Positions 33,602-46,254 of a stretch of 64,000 nt of DNA are shown here, one piece after another; positions within the stretch are counted from its first letter, which is position 1; each line of letters starts with the position of its first letter. The stretch covers positions 186,001 through 250,000 of the forward strand of contig JARFIW010000494.1 of assembly GCA_036346225.1 (NCBI GenBank), read 5' to 3'. The translations under genes were made by a program, and so were the position numbers. The stretch is from Platerodrilus igneus. Taxonomy: Eukaryota; Arthropoda; Insecta; Coleoptera; Lycidae. A model generated the notes under the pieces. It had not been told where the DNA came from, did no database searches, and saw nothing but the letters and a program-made list of their open reading frames with translations.

Positions 33602-34416
33602 CTAGTTGTTGCCAACATAAGATGTTAATCGGTCAAAGTGTACCACTTTCGGTTTACCACAGGGAGATCTTCTGATCCGGTAGACTACATCATTAATTCT
33701 TGTTAACACTTTGTACGGGCCTTCCCAATGTCTTTGTAATTTTGGCGACAGCCCACGCTTTCTTTGTGGATTATACAACCACACTAAATCTCCGGGTTGA
33801 TAACCACCTTCTTGAGCTCTCGTGTCATATTGTGATTTCATTCGATCGTTTGCTGCCAGGATATCCTTTCGGACGTTTTCTGAATGCTATTTGATCTTTC
33901 ACGAAGCTTACTAATGTAATCTTCACCTGCGATCTCTTCTCCAGGTTTAAATCCAAACTGAAGATCACATGGTAGCCGCAATTCACGTCCTAACATCACG
34001 CAAGCGGGAGAGTATCATGTGCTATCATGTACCGAAGATCGGTACGCCAGTAGCAACAAATGTAAATATTGATCCCAGTCTCGTTGATGTTCAGAGACAG
34101 CTTTGGCTAGGTACTTTCCTAACGTCCTGTTCATTCTTTCAAACATTCCATCCGATTGAGAATGAAGTGGCCTGGTTCTAGTCTTCCTGATTCCAAGATG
34201 CTTGCAGACGTTTTGAAACAACGCTGATTCGAAGTTCCGACCTTGATTGTAGTGTAATTCCAACGGAACTCCAAAGCGACAAAACAACTCCCTCACTAGT
34301 ACATCTGCAACCGTTTCGGCTTCTTGGTTAGGTATAGCATATGCCTCCGGCCATTTGGTAAAATAATCCATTGCAACCAAGATGTATTTATTTCCTTTCT
34401 CTGATTCAGGAAACAA
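33602..34416 (-). pseudogene. Ty3/gypsy integrase
   Basis: The frame 34416-34015 covers the catalytic core: YILVAMDYFTKWPEAYAIP (first Asp kept), then ELHYNQGRNFES, where HSDQGxNFES is expected (second Asp replaced by Asn), then SDGMFERMNRTLG (Glu kept). The frame 33841-33602 is the C-terminal part with YQPGDLVWLY (GPY/F-type) and HWEGPYKVL. A frameshift lies between them. The HHCC part upstream is decayed. Confidence 0.9.
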
Positions 34417-34600
34417 ACCACATATATCAATGGCTACCCTCTCAAACGGATTTCCAACGTTATACTGGTCTCATTGAGGTTTTCCGTTTTGTGACCGGGC
34501 CATTTGCAGAGGCACACAACTCACAATTTCGGCATCACTCTTTCACATCTTCTTTGCAGTTCACCCAATAGAATATTTCTCTCTCTTTCGATAGTTCTCT

Positions 34601-34807
34601 TCACGCCAAAGTGCTGCAAACTTCCGGCACTATCACTTGGAGTCTCTCAGTGCTATCTTCACATTCCAGGCGTCGTTTCAAGATTCTATTTTCAATCACC
34701 AAAGAGTCCCACTGTGCCCAGTATGCCTTCAGGCTCCTACTTGAAATACTAATTTCTTTCCAAGCTGGTCGTTGTCCTCTACTTTTCCACTCAATAATAC
34801 GTCCCAA
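34601..34807 (-). pseudogene. Ty3/gypsy RNase H-integrase connection
   Basis: The minus frame reads SLKAYWAQWDSL, VIENRILKRR and ERLQVIVPE, the usual linker ahead of the integrase zinc finger in this lineage. Confidence 0.7.
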
Positions 34808-35066
34808 TTCGGCGTCATTCTCCTGGTCTTCTCGTATTCTTTCGGGTTGCCAGTATCATCGGTTACCGTCATTCTATGGATGACACTTATTTTCTCTTCT
34901 ATCTTGGAGCAATGATTGCAGTATACCGGACAAAGTCTCCTTGATAGAGCGTCTGCATTCCGATGGCTAGTTCCTACACGATGTTCTGTGTCAAAATCAT
35001 ATTCCTACAGCCGCTCTACCCATCTTTCAACTTGCCCTTTAGGATTTCAAAACTGCAGTAACCATT

Positions 35067-35351
35067 TTAGTGCAGCTGGTCTGTTCTCAACAGAAATTTA
35101 CGACCGTATAAGTACTTATAAAAGTACTCTACGGATTTGACGACGGCCAACACCTCCCTTCTTATCATACAATAGTTCCTTTCTGGCCGCGACAAGACCT
35201 TGCTGAAATACCCAATAACTTTTTCTTGTCCGTCCTGCACTTGAGAAAGAACGCTTCCTATAACTGTGTTACTGGCATCGGTATCCAACACAAATTTCCC
35301 CTCCATGCGTGGATAACTCAAAATTGGTGCTGTAACTAGTAGCCGTTTCAA
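35067..35351 (-). pseudogene. Ty3/gypsy RNase H
   Basis: FVLDTDASNTVIGSVLSQ (catalytic Asp region), VIGYFSKVLSRPERNY, REVLAVVKSVEYFYKYLYG and LLRTDQ, all in order and uninterrupted. It follows RT directly in the same element. Confidence 0.9.
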
Positions 35352-35402
35352 TTGTTCAAATGCACTGTGGCAGTCGTCATTTCAAACATATTCTTGTCCA
35401 TC

Positions 35403-36294
35403 TTAGGTGAATTTCGTTAACGGTTTGGCAATTTTCGCAAACCCAAGTATAAAACGTCGGTAGTATGCCTCTTTTCCAAATAGATGACATTTCTTGGGGC
35501 TCAATGTAAGGTTTGCCCCGCGTAATCTTTGGAATATCTTCTCTAGGTTCTTAAAGTGTTCTTCAAAAGACCAGCCTAACACTATCACGTCGTCTAGGTA
35601 CACCAGACATGTTTACCAGGACAGTCCACGCAGTATCGACTCCATCAAACGTTCAAAAGTAGCAGGGGCATTGCATAATCCAAATGGCATAACCTTGAAC
35701 TGCCATAATCCAGTTCCAATTGTAAACGCAGTTTTCTCTTTATAGTTTGACTCCAAGCCTACCTGCCAGTATCCGCTTTTCAAGTTCAAAGTCAAAATCA
35801 TTTAGATCCGGATAGAGTATCCAAGGTGTCATCAATTCTGGGTAAAGGATAGCTGTCTTTCTTTGTCACATAGTTTAACCGCAAATAGTCTACACAAAAC
35901 CTTGTCGACCCATCCTTTTTCTTGACAAGCACTACCGGGAACGCCCATTCAAGGGTTTAATCACTTTTTGTTCTTCTATGTCGGTGATAATTTGCTCGGC
36001 TTTCTTACGTTTTGCCAAAGTAAGCCTCTTGGGGTGTTGTCTTATTGGTTGAGCATGTCCAGTATTGATCTTATGTTGCACAACATTCGTCCTTCCTTTT
36101 TCACTATCATCCAGTGGAAACACACCTCGATATCGTTCGACCAGTTCTTCTACCTTGCCCAGTTGGTCGGCGTTTAGTCCTTGACACGAAGGTATCAACA
36201 TATGCAGCAATTTCTGTGAGCAACTGGTGGCTGGTTTGTCTTTCGTTTTGTCCACACAACGTTTATTATAGCATACTGGAATGCAACTTTCCAC
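35403..36294 (-). pseudogene. Ty3/gypsy reverse transcriptase
   Basis: Frames 36294-35932 (fingers start, GHAQPIRQHPKRL then VIKPL), 35801-35613 ([27 protein letters not shown]) and 35603-35403. The last contains MYLDDVIV, the intact YxDD catalytic box, at about 35600. Stops and a short deletion separate the frames, so the enzyme is not made whole. Confidence 0.9.
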
Positions 36295-36523
36295 AATTGC
36301 CTTTCTTCAGGGTCACCGTATGCGGATTAATGTTTAGCACCCTTACTGGTATCTTTCTTTCAAACAGTAATCCCTCCTAGCCCATTCCCGACTCAGTTGC
36401 TTCCATCATGCATATTTGTCCTTCCCGGAGCGTACCATCCGGGCGTCCCATTACTATCATTTTCGCCTTTTCGCCTTTCATATCACAAATCATTCGAACT
36501 TGCATCGTCTGGTTACTCGTCCC

Positions 36524-37435
36524 TTAAAATGGAATCTCATCATCATCTATCCGAAGCACATTTTCTATCATGTTTACATAAAACCCATATTCTCTCATGA
36601 GATCCATTCCCAAGATCACTTCTTCTGTAATTTCAGCTACCAACATTCGATGATTAATTAGTTTGTCCCCAATTGCCAACGTAACGGCAGTCTCTCCGTG
36701 AGTAGAAATTTTCTCACCACTTGCCGTTCGAAGGCATACCGATACAGGTAGCACTTTTCCACGACCAACCAAATCTGATCTCACAATAGTCCTTGTCGCT
36801 CCTGTATCCACAAGTAATCGGACAACCCTACCATTAATTCTACCATCGATATAAATGCTGTCCAGACTTCCCATCGACGATGCAGCCCGGATGATAATCT
36901 CCGCTGAACTACGTTGTGCTGTCGACGTTCGCCCCCTTACATTGACCTGCTTTAGCTCAACCGGTTGTTTCTTTGGTTGAGTACAGCGCCTCTGTATATG
37001 ACCAACTTCACCGCAGTTCCAGCATAGCAGACGCCACCTCCGCGGTCGTTGTCTTTCCAGCCTTTCCGCCACACGGTTGATTATTTCTTCTATGCTGTTC
37101 TGCGCTTGACCAGGTTCTTCTATGGCAGACCGAACTTTGTTATACACCCTGTGTGATGTCTGCTTAGCTGCTTCAAGCGCATGGGCCAGTGCGTCATCTA
37201 ACATTTTTGGCCGTGCTAATCTTAGCGCTTGCTGTATTTCGCTGTCTTTAACGCCATCCACAAATGTTTGAACAGTCAGTTGTTTGAGGAAACTATCTGC
37301 TGCCGTTGGATATGCCAATCTAACTAATCTGGCAATGTCAGCTTCGAATTCTTGCAGGCTTTCATTTGTCTTTTGCAAGTGGTTCTTAACTTGTGCATGA
37401 TAAACCTGTTGAACGTGAGAGTCTCCATATCTCAT
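36524..37435 (-). pseudogene. Gag C-terminal part with zinc knuckle and protease
   Basis: A 303-residue open frame. Residues 1-125 are capsid-like (LQEFEADIARLVRLAYP, FVDGVKDSEIQQALRLA). A single CCHC knuckle CWNCGEVGHIQRRC (CX2CX4HX4C) lies near residue 135. A retropepsin-type aspartic protease LLVDTGATRTIV is near residue 205 with the matching ILGMD near 285. Both active-site features look intact. Fusion of Gag and protease in one frame is normal for this group. Confidence 0.9.
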
Positions 37436-37449
37436 CTCAAGCTTCGATG

Positions 37450-38240
37450 TTAAGAGGCCGTAATCATCCTGCTAGTGATCGGGAATCGTTTGCAAGATGT
37501 TAAGAGCTTTCCCCGTAGGGCCACTATTAAGGAGATAGCCTTCTCTTTGTTACACCAACTGTTGGCTATTGCAGCGGCTTCAAATTGTTTCAAATATGTG
37601 GGCCAAGGTGTTTTACCATCGAATGTGGGTGGTTTCACTCTAAATTTTGACGGTATTGGCTCGCTTCCTTCCATGCTTCTTATTTCTGGGATGTTCTGAT
37701 TTACAACTTGGTTTGCTAATTCAAGTGGCCGCGTTGTTAGTGAAATCATTTGTTCTTGTAACCTCATCACATCTTCTTCCATTTTTACCAATTTACTGTC
37801 CAACTTTTGCTCAACTATTTTTACCTGTTTAGTGAAATCTTTTTTCAATGCAATGGAGCTTTCCATTAATCTTTGTTCTAACGTGGCTGTGCTTTCATTC
37901 AACTTTTCTTCCATTTTGGCAGCATTTTCACTTAACCTTTCCATCTTCTTAGCATTTTCACTAAACTTTACTTCCATTTTCGCAGCATTTTCACTCAACT
38001 TTACCTCTATTTTTTCAGCATTTTCACTAAGTGTCACTTCCATGCCGTATTTAAACTCTTTAAGGGTCGATTCCAGTTCAACTGACCTCGCTAAGTTTTC
38101 ACTGAGTGTCACTTCCAGTTTAGCCGACCTCTCCTCCATTTTCTCAGCATTTTCAATAAGTGTCGCTTCTAGTTTAGCCGACCTCTCCTGCATACCAGAT
38201 TTAAAATCCTAAAGGAAATTCATTAAAGTTTCTGCGTCCA
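37450..38240 (-). pseudogene. Gag N-terminal coiled coil
   Basis: A long frame (38193-37450) dominated by 11-residue repeats of the form LSENAAKMEVK, giving an extended coiled coil of about 130 residues, then a capsid start (FRVKPPTFDGKTPWPTYLKQ). The true start is probably MDAETLMNFL at 38240, one in-frame stop upstream; the decayed gag at 59177 has the equivalent MDSDTTSYLKDFKSG. A frameshift near 37480 separates it from the next gag frame. Confidence 0.85.
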
Positions 38241-38329
38241 TTTTACTTTGACTTCTTGTTACAGGCATATACAAACTACTTAAATGTCTTTAGACTTGTG
38301 TGTTTTCCTTTTAAATTAATCACTATATA

Positions 38330-38347
38330 CCCCACACCTGGCACCAG
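38330..38347 (-). other. Primer-binding site of the gypsy element
   Basis: Directly after the LTR end, on the minus strand, TGGTGCCAGGTGTGGGG fits a tRNA 3'-end complement (starts TGG). The primer tRNA was not identified. Confidence 0.65.
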
Positions 38348-38888
38348 TGTAGCAGGCTACTACTACCGCGTTTCTGATTTAAAACAAATAATAACAAGAA
38401 TCTTTATTACTCACTGTTCACAAGTCTAATTAACAGTATATGCCTTATTTACAGATGTTTTCAGTCCAATTAACAATGAAGCACTATCACACTAATGAAT
38501 TTACAAGCACTAATATCTTCTTAAACTAGTTCCTTAACTATAGTCTTCTTAGCAACACTAAACACTACTATAATTTATTTATTACACTTTTGGTCTATTT
38601 ATGTATTCTACAAGCTGCATGTACATTAGCCACGTTCACATCATATAACATTTATGTTTACTCTTGGACTTCCAAAAGCTCAACTATTTAACTTTACACG
38701 ATATAATTTATATTCGACATTCTGATATAGACTAACTTTTACGTTTATCAGCGGTGTTATATATACCCTGAATTAAAAAGGATCATTCATTCTCCAGTAT
38801 AATGCTAGAAAATTCTAAGCTTCTGTAGTGTATACGTTGCTTACGACGCTTGTGTGTTTGACGGGTTGCCTAATAGTAGCTCGCAACA
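38348..38888 (-). repeat. 5' LTR of the gypsy element
   Basis: 541 bp with own-orientation start TGTTGCGAGCTACTATT and end AGTAGCCTGCTACA (TG...CA). A TATA-like TATATATAA lies at about 38770-38760 on minus. The partner LTR is absent, so the target duplication cannot be checked; the right flank is GTATA. Confidence 0.75.
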
Positions 38889-39252
38889 GTATAATTTAGA
38901 AGCTGCAAACGTAAAATCGAATGGTTTATCTGGTGGTGGTAATGATTTAGAATTACAACTGGATCGTGTATTCAAATTGAAACTGATTACCAAAACATCT
39001 AATAGAAGTGTATGAGTGACAAATAAATTTCAAGAGGAAAATTCATATAATATGGAAATCACGAAAGACCGAAATGTCATTGTGCTGCCAGAGTACGAAT
39101 GCTTCAAGCTATTAAATTTGCGCGAATTAATATGTTATAAAATAGAGGATTTAAGGTGTAGAAACTTTCCAGAATTTGTAACATACTGTTTTAGTACAGT
39201 CGGTTATGTAAAAATAACTCTCTATTATTTTTCAAATTGGTTTATTTTCTAG
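38889..39252 (+). CDS. Unrecognised open frame interrupted by the LTR
   Basis: From the LTR edge one frame stays open to 39250 except for a single TGA at 39014 (QYNLEAANVKSNGLSGG, then ITKDRNVIVLPEYECFKLL, then CYKIEDL). Composition is protein-like, not low complexity. The retrotransposon inserted at its 5' side, so the upstream part should have lain left of the lost 3' LTR. I do not recognise the family. It could be a host exon or part of a virus-like element. Confidence 0.35.
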
Positions 39253-41884
39253 TTTAACTTTAGCGTCCCAATTATTAGGATAACGGTTTTGTAGCATAAA
39301 TATGTCTGTGATTTTAAACGGCTTCAAAAGCTCCGTTCCCAAGTAGCCAGAGCAGGGTTCTTGGAAAATATAATCCAAAGATTTAATTAACATTCCCAAG
39401 GTACGAAGCTTTACTTGGAAGGCACTTAACGTGTCAGATTAGTAGCATCTACTAATAGATGTCAATGAAGTAGCTAAGACCCTAGTTATGTATAAAGCAG
39501 CCCGAGTTGTCTGAATAATTTTCAATTAGTTTGGGTACTTAACTAAAATTAGAGTTTCGGAGTTTTCTTGTGAGGGAGATTTTGGTTATTCTAAAGCAAT
39601 TGTTAGTTTTAATTAACTTTTAAGATTTATGACAGGCTTAACCTTTTCGATTATGAGAGCTAAACTGGACTGAGTATTTTTCATTTAACTTAAAGGTATA
39701 TAAGGAGTTCAGCGTGGGATGAAAGGGGTTTTTTTTATTTCGATATTTCCGACAGACACGTGGTTTATTTCTGTACTTCTGAAAGTAAAGTGATGTGTAT
39801 TTTTATTTTATTCTGAGTAAGTACTTTCCCAGTTACTAAAACAGAGTGTATGGTATTTTTATAAATAATGAACTCAAGGGTTGTGTTATGAATTATGTAT
39901 CCGTAATTGTTTAACTAAATTGTGCCGACGTTTTGTAAAAATACCGACGTTCAGATTAAAGCTCTGAGCTTGGGCTTAAGTTGAACGCGTTGAAATTTTA
40001 TTCCCTGTGTACTTATTTAGGCAGACAGGGAGGCTTCAGCAAGGTACACCGCTTTATTGTAATTTCGACGGTAGCCTGGGGGCTCACGCAATAGCTTAAC
40101 AACGAAAACTACCTGATTACGCAATTTTCAGGTCGGGTATAGTAGTAAAGGACCCCCGTAGTGATAATCTTTGTTGTACTTGAACGAGTTCCGTTACAGT
40201 AATAGTTGACCGGTGAAAAGGTCGTTTCATGTTCCGTTAGTTGAAGACACCCCTGTTAACTGAGAGCGTGGGTCACAGTAGGTAACCTTATTAGAATACT
40301 GTATATATAATTAATTATTGTATTTGGGTGTTTGCGCCCGAAATTGTTTTTTATATCCTTAAAAAGTAGACTAGTCCTAAGGAATTTAGACATTAATTTT
40401 GTTTAGTCTTATAGTGTGTAGCTAGCCGGGAACTATAAAGCTCCACAGTAGTGCAGTGTTAAAATTGTCTGCGTGCGTATTTGTGACAATCTTTCCCATT
40501 CTCTAGAACAAAGTGCAACGAGTGATAATACCTCGATAAGGTCCGTAAGCTTTCCCCATCCGTACGGTGGCGCCCTATTGTATATAACGGCAAATATTGT
40601 ATATATTTTGTACTCATATGTCATTAGGTTAAGGTTTAATTAGTTGTCCAGTTAATAAAACAATCTAAATTTATATCTTAGTGTGTTGTAGCTTAATGAA
40701 CCTCACCCTCTCACCGACTGTAGCAAGCTTGCGAGGCAATGTTCCGAAACGTTTGGGTACTTTAGGTTTAGGGGTCATGCCCTATTATTTTATTGTTAAT
40801 TTGATACCCTCACGAGGCAGGAATGTATATATAGTTACAAATTTTACGAAAGGTTTGTAGGTGTTATAAAAAACGTACGTGGAAATACGGTGGATACTTA
40901 TTTACTAAAATCAATATTCAGTTGAAAAATTGCAAAGGAAAATCAACTATTCGTACTCACAATAATTTGATTGCTGGTTCCATAGCATTCCCTCTGTATT
41001 GGATTCGGTCGAGTTTGTACTTCGACTAATCTTCGTGTTCTGTTCCAGCAAAGAATTGAAATTCACGGGTACTAGTTTTCGATTTTGGAAACCTCTAATG
41101 CCCTTCTGGAATCCGTTCCGGCTGCGCCAGATAGATTCTGAACCCTTGGGAGTTTCTTTTTAAAAAGTTTATTTCCAAAAACAGAACTATCAAATTATAT
41201 TATATTCTTTAAACGCAAAATGAAATGCAATTAAAAATATTACAAGTTAATATTTAAATTAATTAATAATTAATAATGAAGAATGAGCAGCTTAAACACC
41301 TAACAATGTTAAAGTTATGAAGTTCGAAGACTGACTTACATTTAACATGAAGCCTCTGGTTTTACATCGTTCTGTGGAAAACTACATTATTGGTTTTCTG
41401 CTGTTTCTTGATAATAATCATACAATGTCTTTATTTCTAAGTAATTACAAATAAGTCTGTTTGATAGCAGTGCATCGCTCGTTATCTCGTTGTACCATCT
41501 TGCGTCTGTGTTCCCAAGTAATCGTTTCTTATTCTATATCTGGTATGAACTCCGTAGACATTTATTACATTACATTCCTTTATACAATGTATCGTTCTAT
41601 ATCTAAGGCATAATTATAACATTTAATTTTAAATACATTTTAATATAAGGGATATGTTACTAGTGCAGTAAAAAGTAACTTCAGCACAGAGATGCGCACT
41701 AAAATCGCAATCAGTTATATAAAGTTCGATAAGTTTGCTTGCAGGGGATTTTTAAATAAGTAATTCTAAGCAAATACATGTATCGCAAAAGTTTGTTTTG
41801 ATGCTGCATAGAAGCGCAGATTAAACACGACAAAAATTCAAATTTACATTTAAATGTATTGAGGGGGGGAGAGACTAGTTTCAT
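39253..41884. other. Gene-free stretch
   Basis: AT-rich. A TATATAAGG followed by GTTCAGC at 39700-39712 looks like a promoter, possibly of a decayed LTR. No coding above background. The frame 40624-40433 (minus) is not recognisable. Confidence 0.45.
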
Positions 41885-41970
41885 TTTTCAAAATTCAAAA
41901 TTTCCAGGTAAAAGAAACTCGCTTCCTCGCTAATGTAGTACCTTCCGGTGGAGCATTGGAAAATCAAATG
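41885..41970 (+). mobile_element. SINE 3' part
   Basis: TTCCAGGTAAAAGAAACTCG, then CTAATGTAGTACCTTCCGG, then AGCATTGGAAA matches the 3' half of the SINEs at 29.95 and 55.15 kb. The tRNA-like head is missing. Confidence 0.7.
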
Positions 41971-42351
41971 TAAGGTAAAGTTATTTTATAAAATAGCATT
42001 AAAAAACAAATTTTAGTTAAAGTTTTTGTTTATGTTGATAATTATAAGCATAACGAAAGTTTTGTAAGGGAAAAAGTATGCAGCCGCAAACTATGTATTC
42101 TTGAGACAATCGCTAAAAGCATATAGCAATTTACTTGTTAAGAAATGATAATTCATCAGCTTTGTGTTTAACCTATGGAATAAATACCTAGAAACTTAAA
42201 AGTATTTTAGCATTGTGTATATTTATAGAACGTGTTTGTATTGATTTCAAGGTTGAAACACTACATCATGTACTTTATGAATAGATTGTAAAAGCAAGTG
42301 CGCGAAAGTATTGTTGCTGACAAGATTAATGAATTGAAAATGTTGATTTTA
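41971..42351. other. Gene-free stretch
   Basis: Nothing supportable. Confidence 0.5.
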
Positions 42352-42544
42352 GTTATGTGTGTGAAGTTAGCACCCCATTTTTTAAAAATCATGATTTTGA
42401 AAGTTGTTTCAGATTGTTCTAATCTTGTACCGCATAGTTCCTATCCGACATTACTTTATTCCAAAAGATCCCTCGAATATTTGGAAAAAACCCATTTTGT
42501 TACTGGCACCCCATTTATCAAAAATCGCGGTTTTGGCCATCGCT

Positions 42545-43034
42545 TAACATTGTTCTAGTTGTTCCAAACATTGTTCCAAACGGACAATTCCGTATCTAAA
42601 CGATTCTTTAAAAAAATGGCAAAAAACATTTTTTTGCTGGCACCCCATTTTTCAAAAATCGAAATTTTGGCCCTCAATTAAGATTGTTCTAGTTGCTCCA
42701 AACATTGTTCCAAAAGGACAATTCCGTATCTAAACGATTCTTCAAAAAAACGGCAAAAAACATTTTTTTGCTGGAACCCCATTTTTCAAAAATCGAAATT
42801 TTGGCCCTCGATTAAGATTGTTCTAGTTGTTCCAAACATTGTTCCAAAAGGACAATTCTGTATCTAAACGATTCTTTAAAAAAACGGCAAAAAACATTTT
42901 TTTGCTGGCACCCCATTTTTCAAAAATCGAAATTTTGGCCCTCGATTAAAATTGTTCTAGTTGTTCCAAACATTGTTCCAAACGGACAATTCCGTATCTA
43001 AACGATTCTTTAAAAAAATGGCAAAAAACATTTA
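42545..43034. repeat. 134-bp tandem array, left block
   Basis: About 3.6 units spaced 134 bp (for example AGATTGTTCTAG at 42681 and 42815). The unit includes GCTGGCACCCCATTTTTC and ACAATTCCGTATCTAAACG. Identity between units is above 90 percent by eye. Confidence 0.95.
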
Positions 43035-44359
43035 GGCATTTAAAATATACTGAGACAATTTATTTTCACTACACAATCTTTCTATTCCGGGAGGACTTGC
43101 AATTTTTTTAAATGTTAAATAATAAAACATCTTTCAAAAACAAAAAGGATTCTATTTGGATAAATTTCTGATTATGTACATATGACTGCAATATTAAAGT
43201 TTATCTCTTTATCGAAATTTTTCATAATAACGCTAATGAAGTTTTACATTCAAAATTAAGATCTATGAGTAGATCATTTCTATAAGATTTAATTAGATAG
43301 ACATATAATTTATTAATTGTTCATAACACATAAGTTTCTTTTAATCAGCGAAGTACTTCCTTGATTATTACAGCAAAGATTAATTATCAAAGTGCAGACT
43401 TGGTAAAAAGTAATTATTCTAATTTAATTGTAATCTGCAATAAATACGCGAATTTCATATGTCAATGAAAGTGCTTTTACATGATCTGAAAGTCTTCAAG
43501 CATAATGTAAATTAAATCAAGACAGCATATGGCGTCTAGATACGAAAATGGAATCTACATATTTTTTTTGTCTGACATAGGTTGTCATTCAGAACTTTAT
43601 AAAATACACTGTTTGCGTACATGTGCAAACAATCTGACAAGCAAGATACATATTCGTTAATTTTACTGATTTCTCAAAGAAACTACTTTCTATTTACGTT
43701 ACTCAAGCAATTAATGTTGGATAATTCATAATAATTTACTATAATTTCAAAGCTATCAAAACTTAAAAACACTCACGTGCATCAAAAATGTACGACAGGT
43801 GCCGGACCTTGACCTCAGCTGTCGGATATTTCCATCGTAATATCCTTGTGTGATATTAGTCATCGGTAAGGTTGAAATATCGGGAACACATGTGGAATCG
43901 GCGTTTACTTTACTGCATGTTATATTAAATAGAACGAAACCATAAATTCTTGCTTTAAATTACTGCCATTAAAATTTGTTTTAGTTTATTATCGGAAATG
44001 TTATTCAAGATATGTCCTCAAAATATTGCATGTCTAAAATGATGTCCAAAGGGGTTCCATATTCTCTACTTTTTTCTAACTTTGTTAGAAGCCACGTGTT
44101 TACACACGGCCATTTCGACTTCACTTCGTCTGCAAAAGCGGCTTGCACTTTCGAACGTTGAGAATGAAGTGCCGACTGACAACTTGACAGCGCTTGGTAA
44201 CGAACTTTAGAGTATATACATACAAGAATCTATGCGTTATTATGAATATTATATATTAATTTTTATTGGATGATAATTCTCAAATTAAATATTTTAAATA
44301 ATAGCTGTTTTATTTTTATTTTATTGAACTAAATGTTATTAGAAAAAAAATACGTTACA
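43035..44359. other. Non-repetitive block within the satellite-like arrays
   Basis: AT-rich with a GC-richer patch at 44080-44210 that holds CpGs. On the minus strand TGATGCACGTGAGTG at about 43775-43790 resembles a splice donor. No coding frame. Confidence 0.4.
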
Positions 44360-45320
44360 CGATTCTTTAAAAAAATGGCAAAAAACACTTTTTGGCTGGC
44401 ACCCCATTTTTCAAAAATCGAAATTTTGGCACTCAATTAAGATTGTTCTAGTTGTTCCAAACATTGTTCCAAAAGGACAATTCCGTATCTAAACGATTCT
44501 TCAAAAAAACGGCAAAAAACATTTTTTTGCTGGCACCTCATTTTTCAAAAATCAAAATTTTGGCCCTCGATTAAAATTGTTCTAGTTGTTCCAAACATTG
44601 TTCCAAAAGGACAATTCCGTATCTAAACGATTCTTCAAAAAAACGGTAAAAAACATTTTTTTGCTGGAACTCCATTTTTCAAAAATCGAAATTTTGGCCC
44701 TCGATTAAGATTGTTCTAGTTGTTCCAAACATTGTTCCAAAAAGACAATTCCGTATCTAAACGATTCTTTAAAAAAATGGCAAAAACATTTTTTTGCTGG
44801 CACCCCATTTTTCAAAAATCGAAATTTTGGCCCTCAATTAAGATTGTTCTAGTTGTTCCAAACATTGTTCCAAAAAGACAATTCCGTATCTAAACGATTC
44901 TTTAAAAAAATGGCAAAAAACATTTTTTTGCTGGCACCCCATTTTTCAAAAATCGAAATTTTGGCCCTCAATTAAGATTGTTCTAGTTGTTCCAAACATT
45001 GTTCCAAAAGAACAATTCCGTATCTAAACGATTCTTCAAAAAAACGGCAAAAACATTTTTTTGCTGGCACCACATTTTTCAAAAATCGAAATTTGGCTCC
45101 TCGATTAAGATTGTTCTAGTTGTTCCAAACATTGTTCCAAAAGGACAATTCCGTATCTAAACGATTCTTCAAAGATACGGCAAAAACATTTTTTTGCGGG
45201 CACCACATTTTTCAAAAATCGAAATTTTGGCCCTCGATTAAGATTGTTCTAGTTGTTCCAAACATTGTTCCAAAAGGACAAATCCGTACCTAAACGATTC
45301 TTAAAAAACGGAAAAAAGGA
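44360..45320. repeat. 134-bp tandem array, right block
   Basis: Seven units of the same sequence and orientation as 42545-43034. Confidence 0.95.
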
Positions 45321-45324
45321 TTTT

Positions 45325-46090
45325 TGGACAAACAAGACTGCCGGGCCAAGAGTAAACATACCTTTCTCTTCTTGCTCCAATGGATAACTTTTTGTTCTGA
45401 GCTGTTCTAAGCCTAGAAAACATAGTTCTGCAGTATGAATCTCCTATCACCAGCGGTTCTCTCAAAAATCGATGTTTTACTATATCGAAAAGAGTAAACA
45501 TAGCCTTCCTCTTTTGTTCCAATGGTTAAGTTTTTGTTCCGAGCTGCTCTAAACCTAGAAAACAGTTCTGCAGTATAAATCTCCTATCACCAGCGGTTAT
45601 CCTAAAATCGATGTTTTTACTGTATCGAAAAAAGTAAACATAGCCTTTCTCTATTGTTCCAATGGCTAACTTTTTGTTCTCAGCTGTTCTAAGCCAAGAA
45701 AACATAATTCTGCAGGATGAATCTCCTATCACCAACGGTTCCCTCAAAAATCGATGTTTCTACTATATCGACAAGAGTAAACGAAGCCTTCCTCTTTTGT
45801 TCCAATGGCTAACTTTTTTGAGCTATTCTAAGCCTAAAAAGCATAGTTCTGCAGTATGAATCTCCTATCAACAGCGGTTCCCTCAAAAATCGATGTACTA
45901 TATCGACAAGAGTAAACATAGCCTTCCTTTTCTGTTCCAATGGCTAACTTTTTGTTCTGAGCTGTTCTAAGTTTAAAAAACATAGTTCTGCATTATGAGT
46001 CTCCCATCTACACCAGTTCTCCCAAAATCGATGTTTTTACTGTATGGATAAGAGTAAATATAGTTCTTCTCTTTTGTTCCATATAGCAAA
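45325..46090. repeat. 140-bp tandem array
   Basis: About 5.5 units (CATAGTTCTGCAGTATGAAT and variants at about 45421, 45561, 45703, 45842 and 45981), a different sequence from the 134-bp unit. One inverse unit occurs at 46260-46340. Confidence 0.92.
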
Positions 46091-46254
46091 CTTTTTGTTC
46101 TGACCATATAGTAGTCATCGTTTTTATTACAAAAATAAGAAGGAAATTATGAATGGATGTGTTTAACAAGGACCCTATGTCATGGAACGATACGCCAATA
46201 AACGTATATACCTATAAAATCTACGTGGGGTTTTTCCTAACGTAAAGCATCAAT

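Larger units (their letters stand above)
33325..38888 (-). mobile_element. Ty3/gypsy retrotransposon, 3'-truncated, with 5' LTR
   Basis: Minus orientation: 5' LTR (38888-38348), primer-binding site (about 38346-38330), gag (38240-37085), zinc knuckle and protease (about 37035-36524), RT (36294-35403), RNase H (35351-35067), connection, integrase (34416-33602) and a downstream macrodomain remnant (about 33495-33325). The 3' LTR is missing; the element stops near 33325. Stops and frameshifts throughout show it cannot move by itself. Related decayed gag copies lie at 57.5-60.6 kb. Confidence 0.9.

Noticed and set aside
37647..38212. Plus-strand frames opposite gag
   Set aside because: Antisense of the 11-residue gag coiled-coil repeats.
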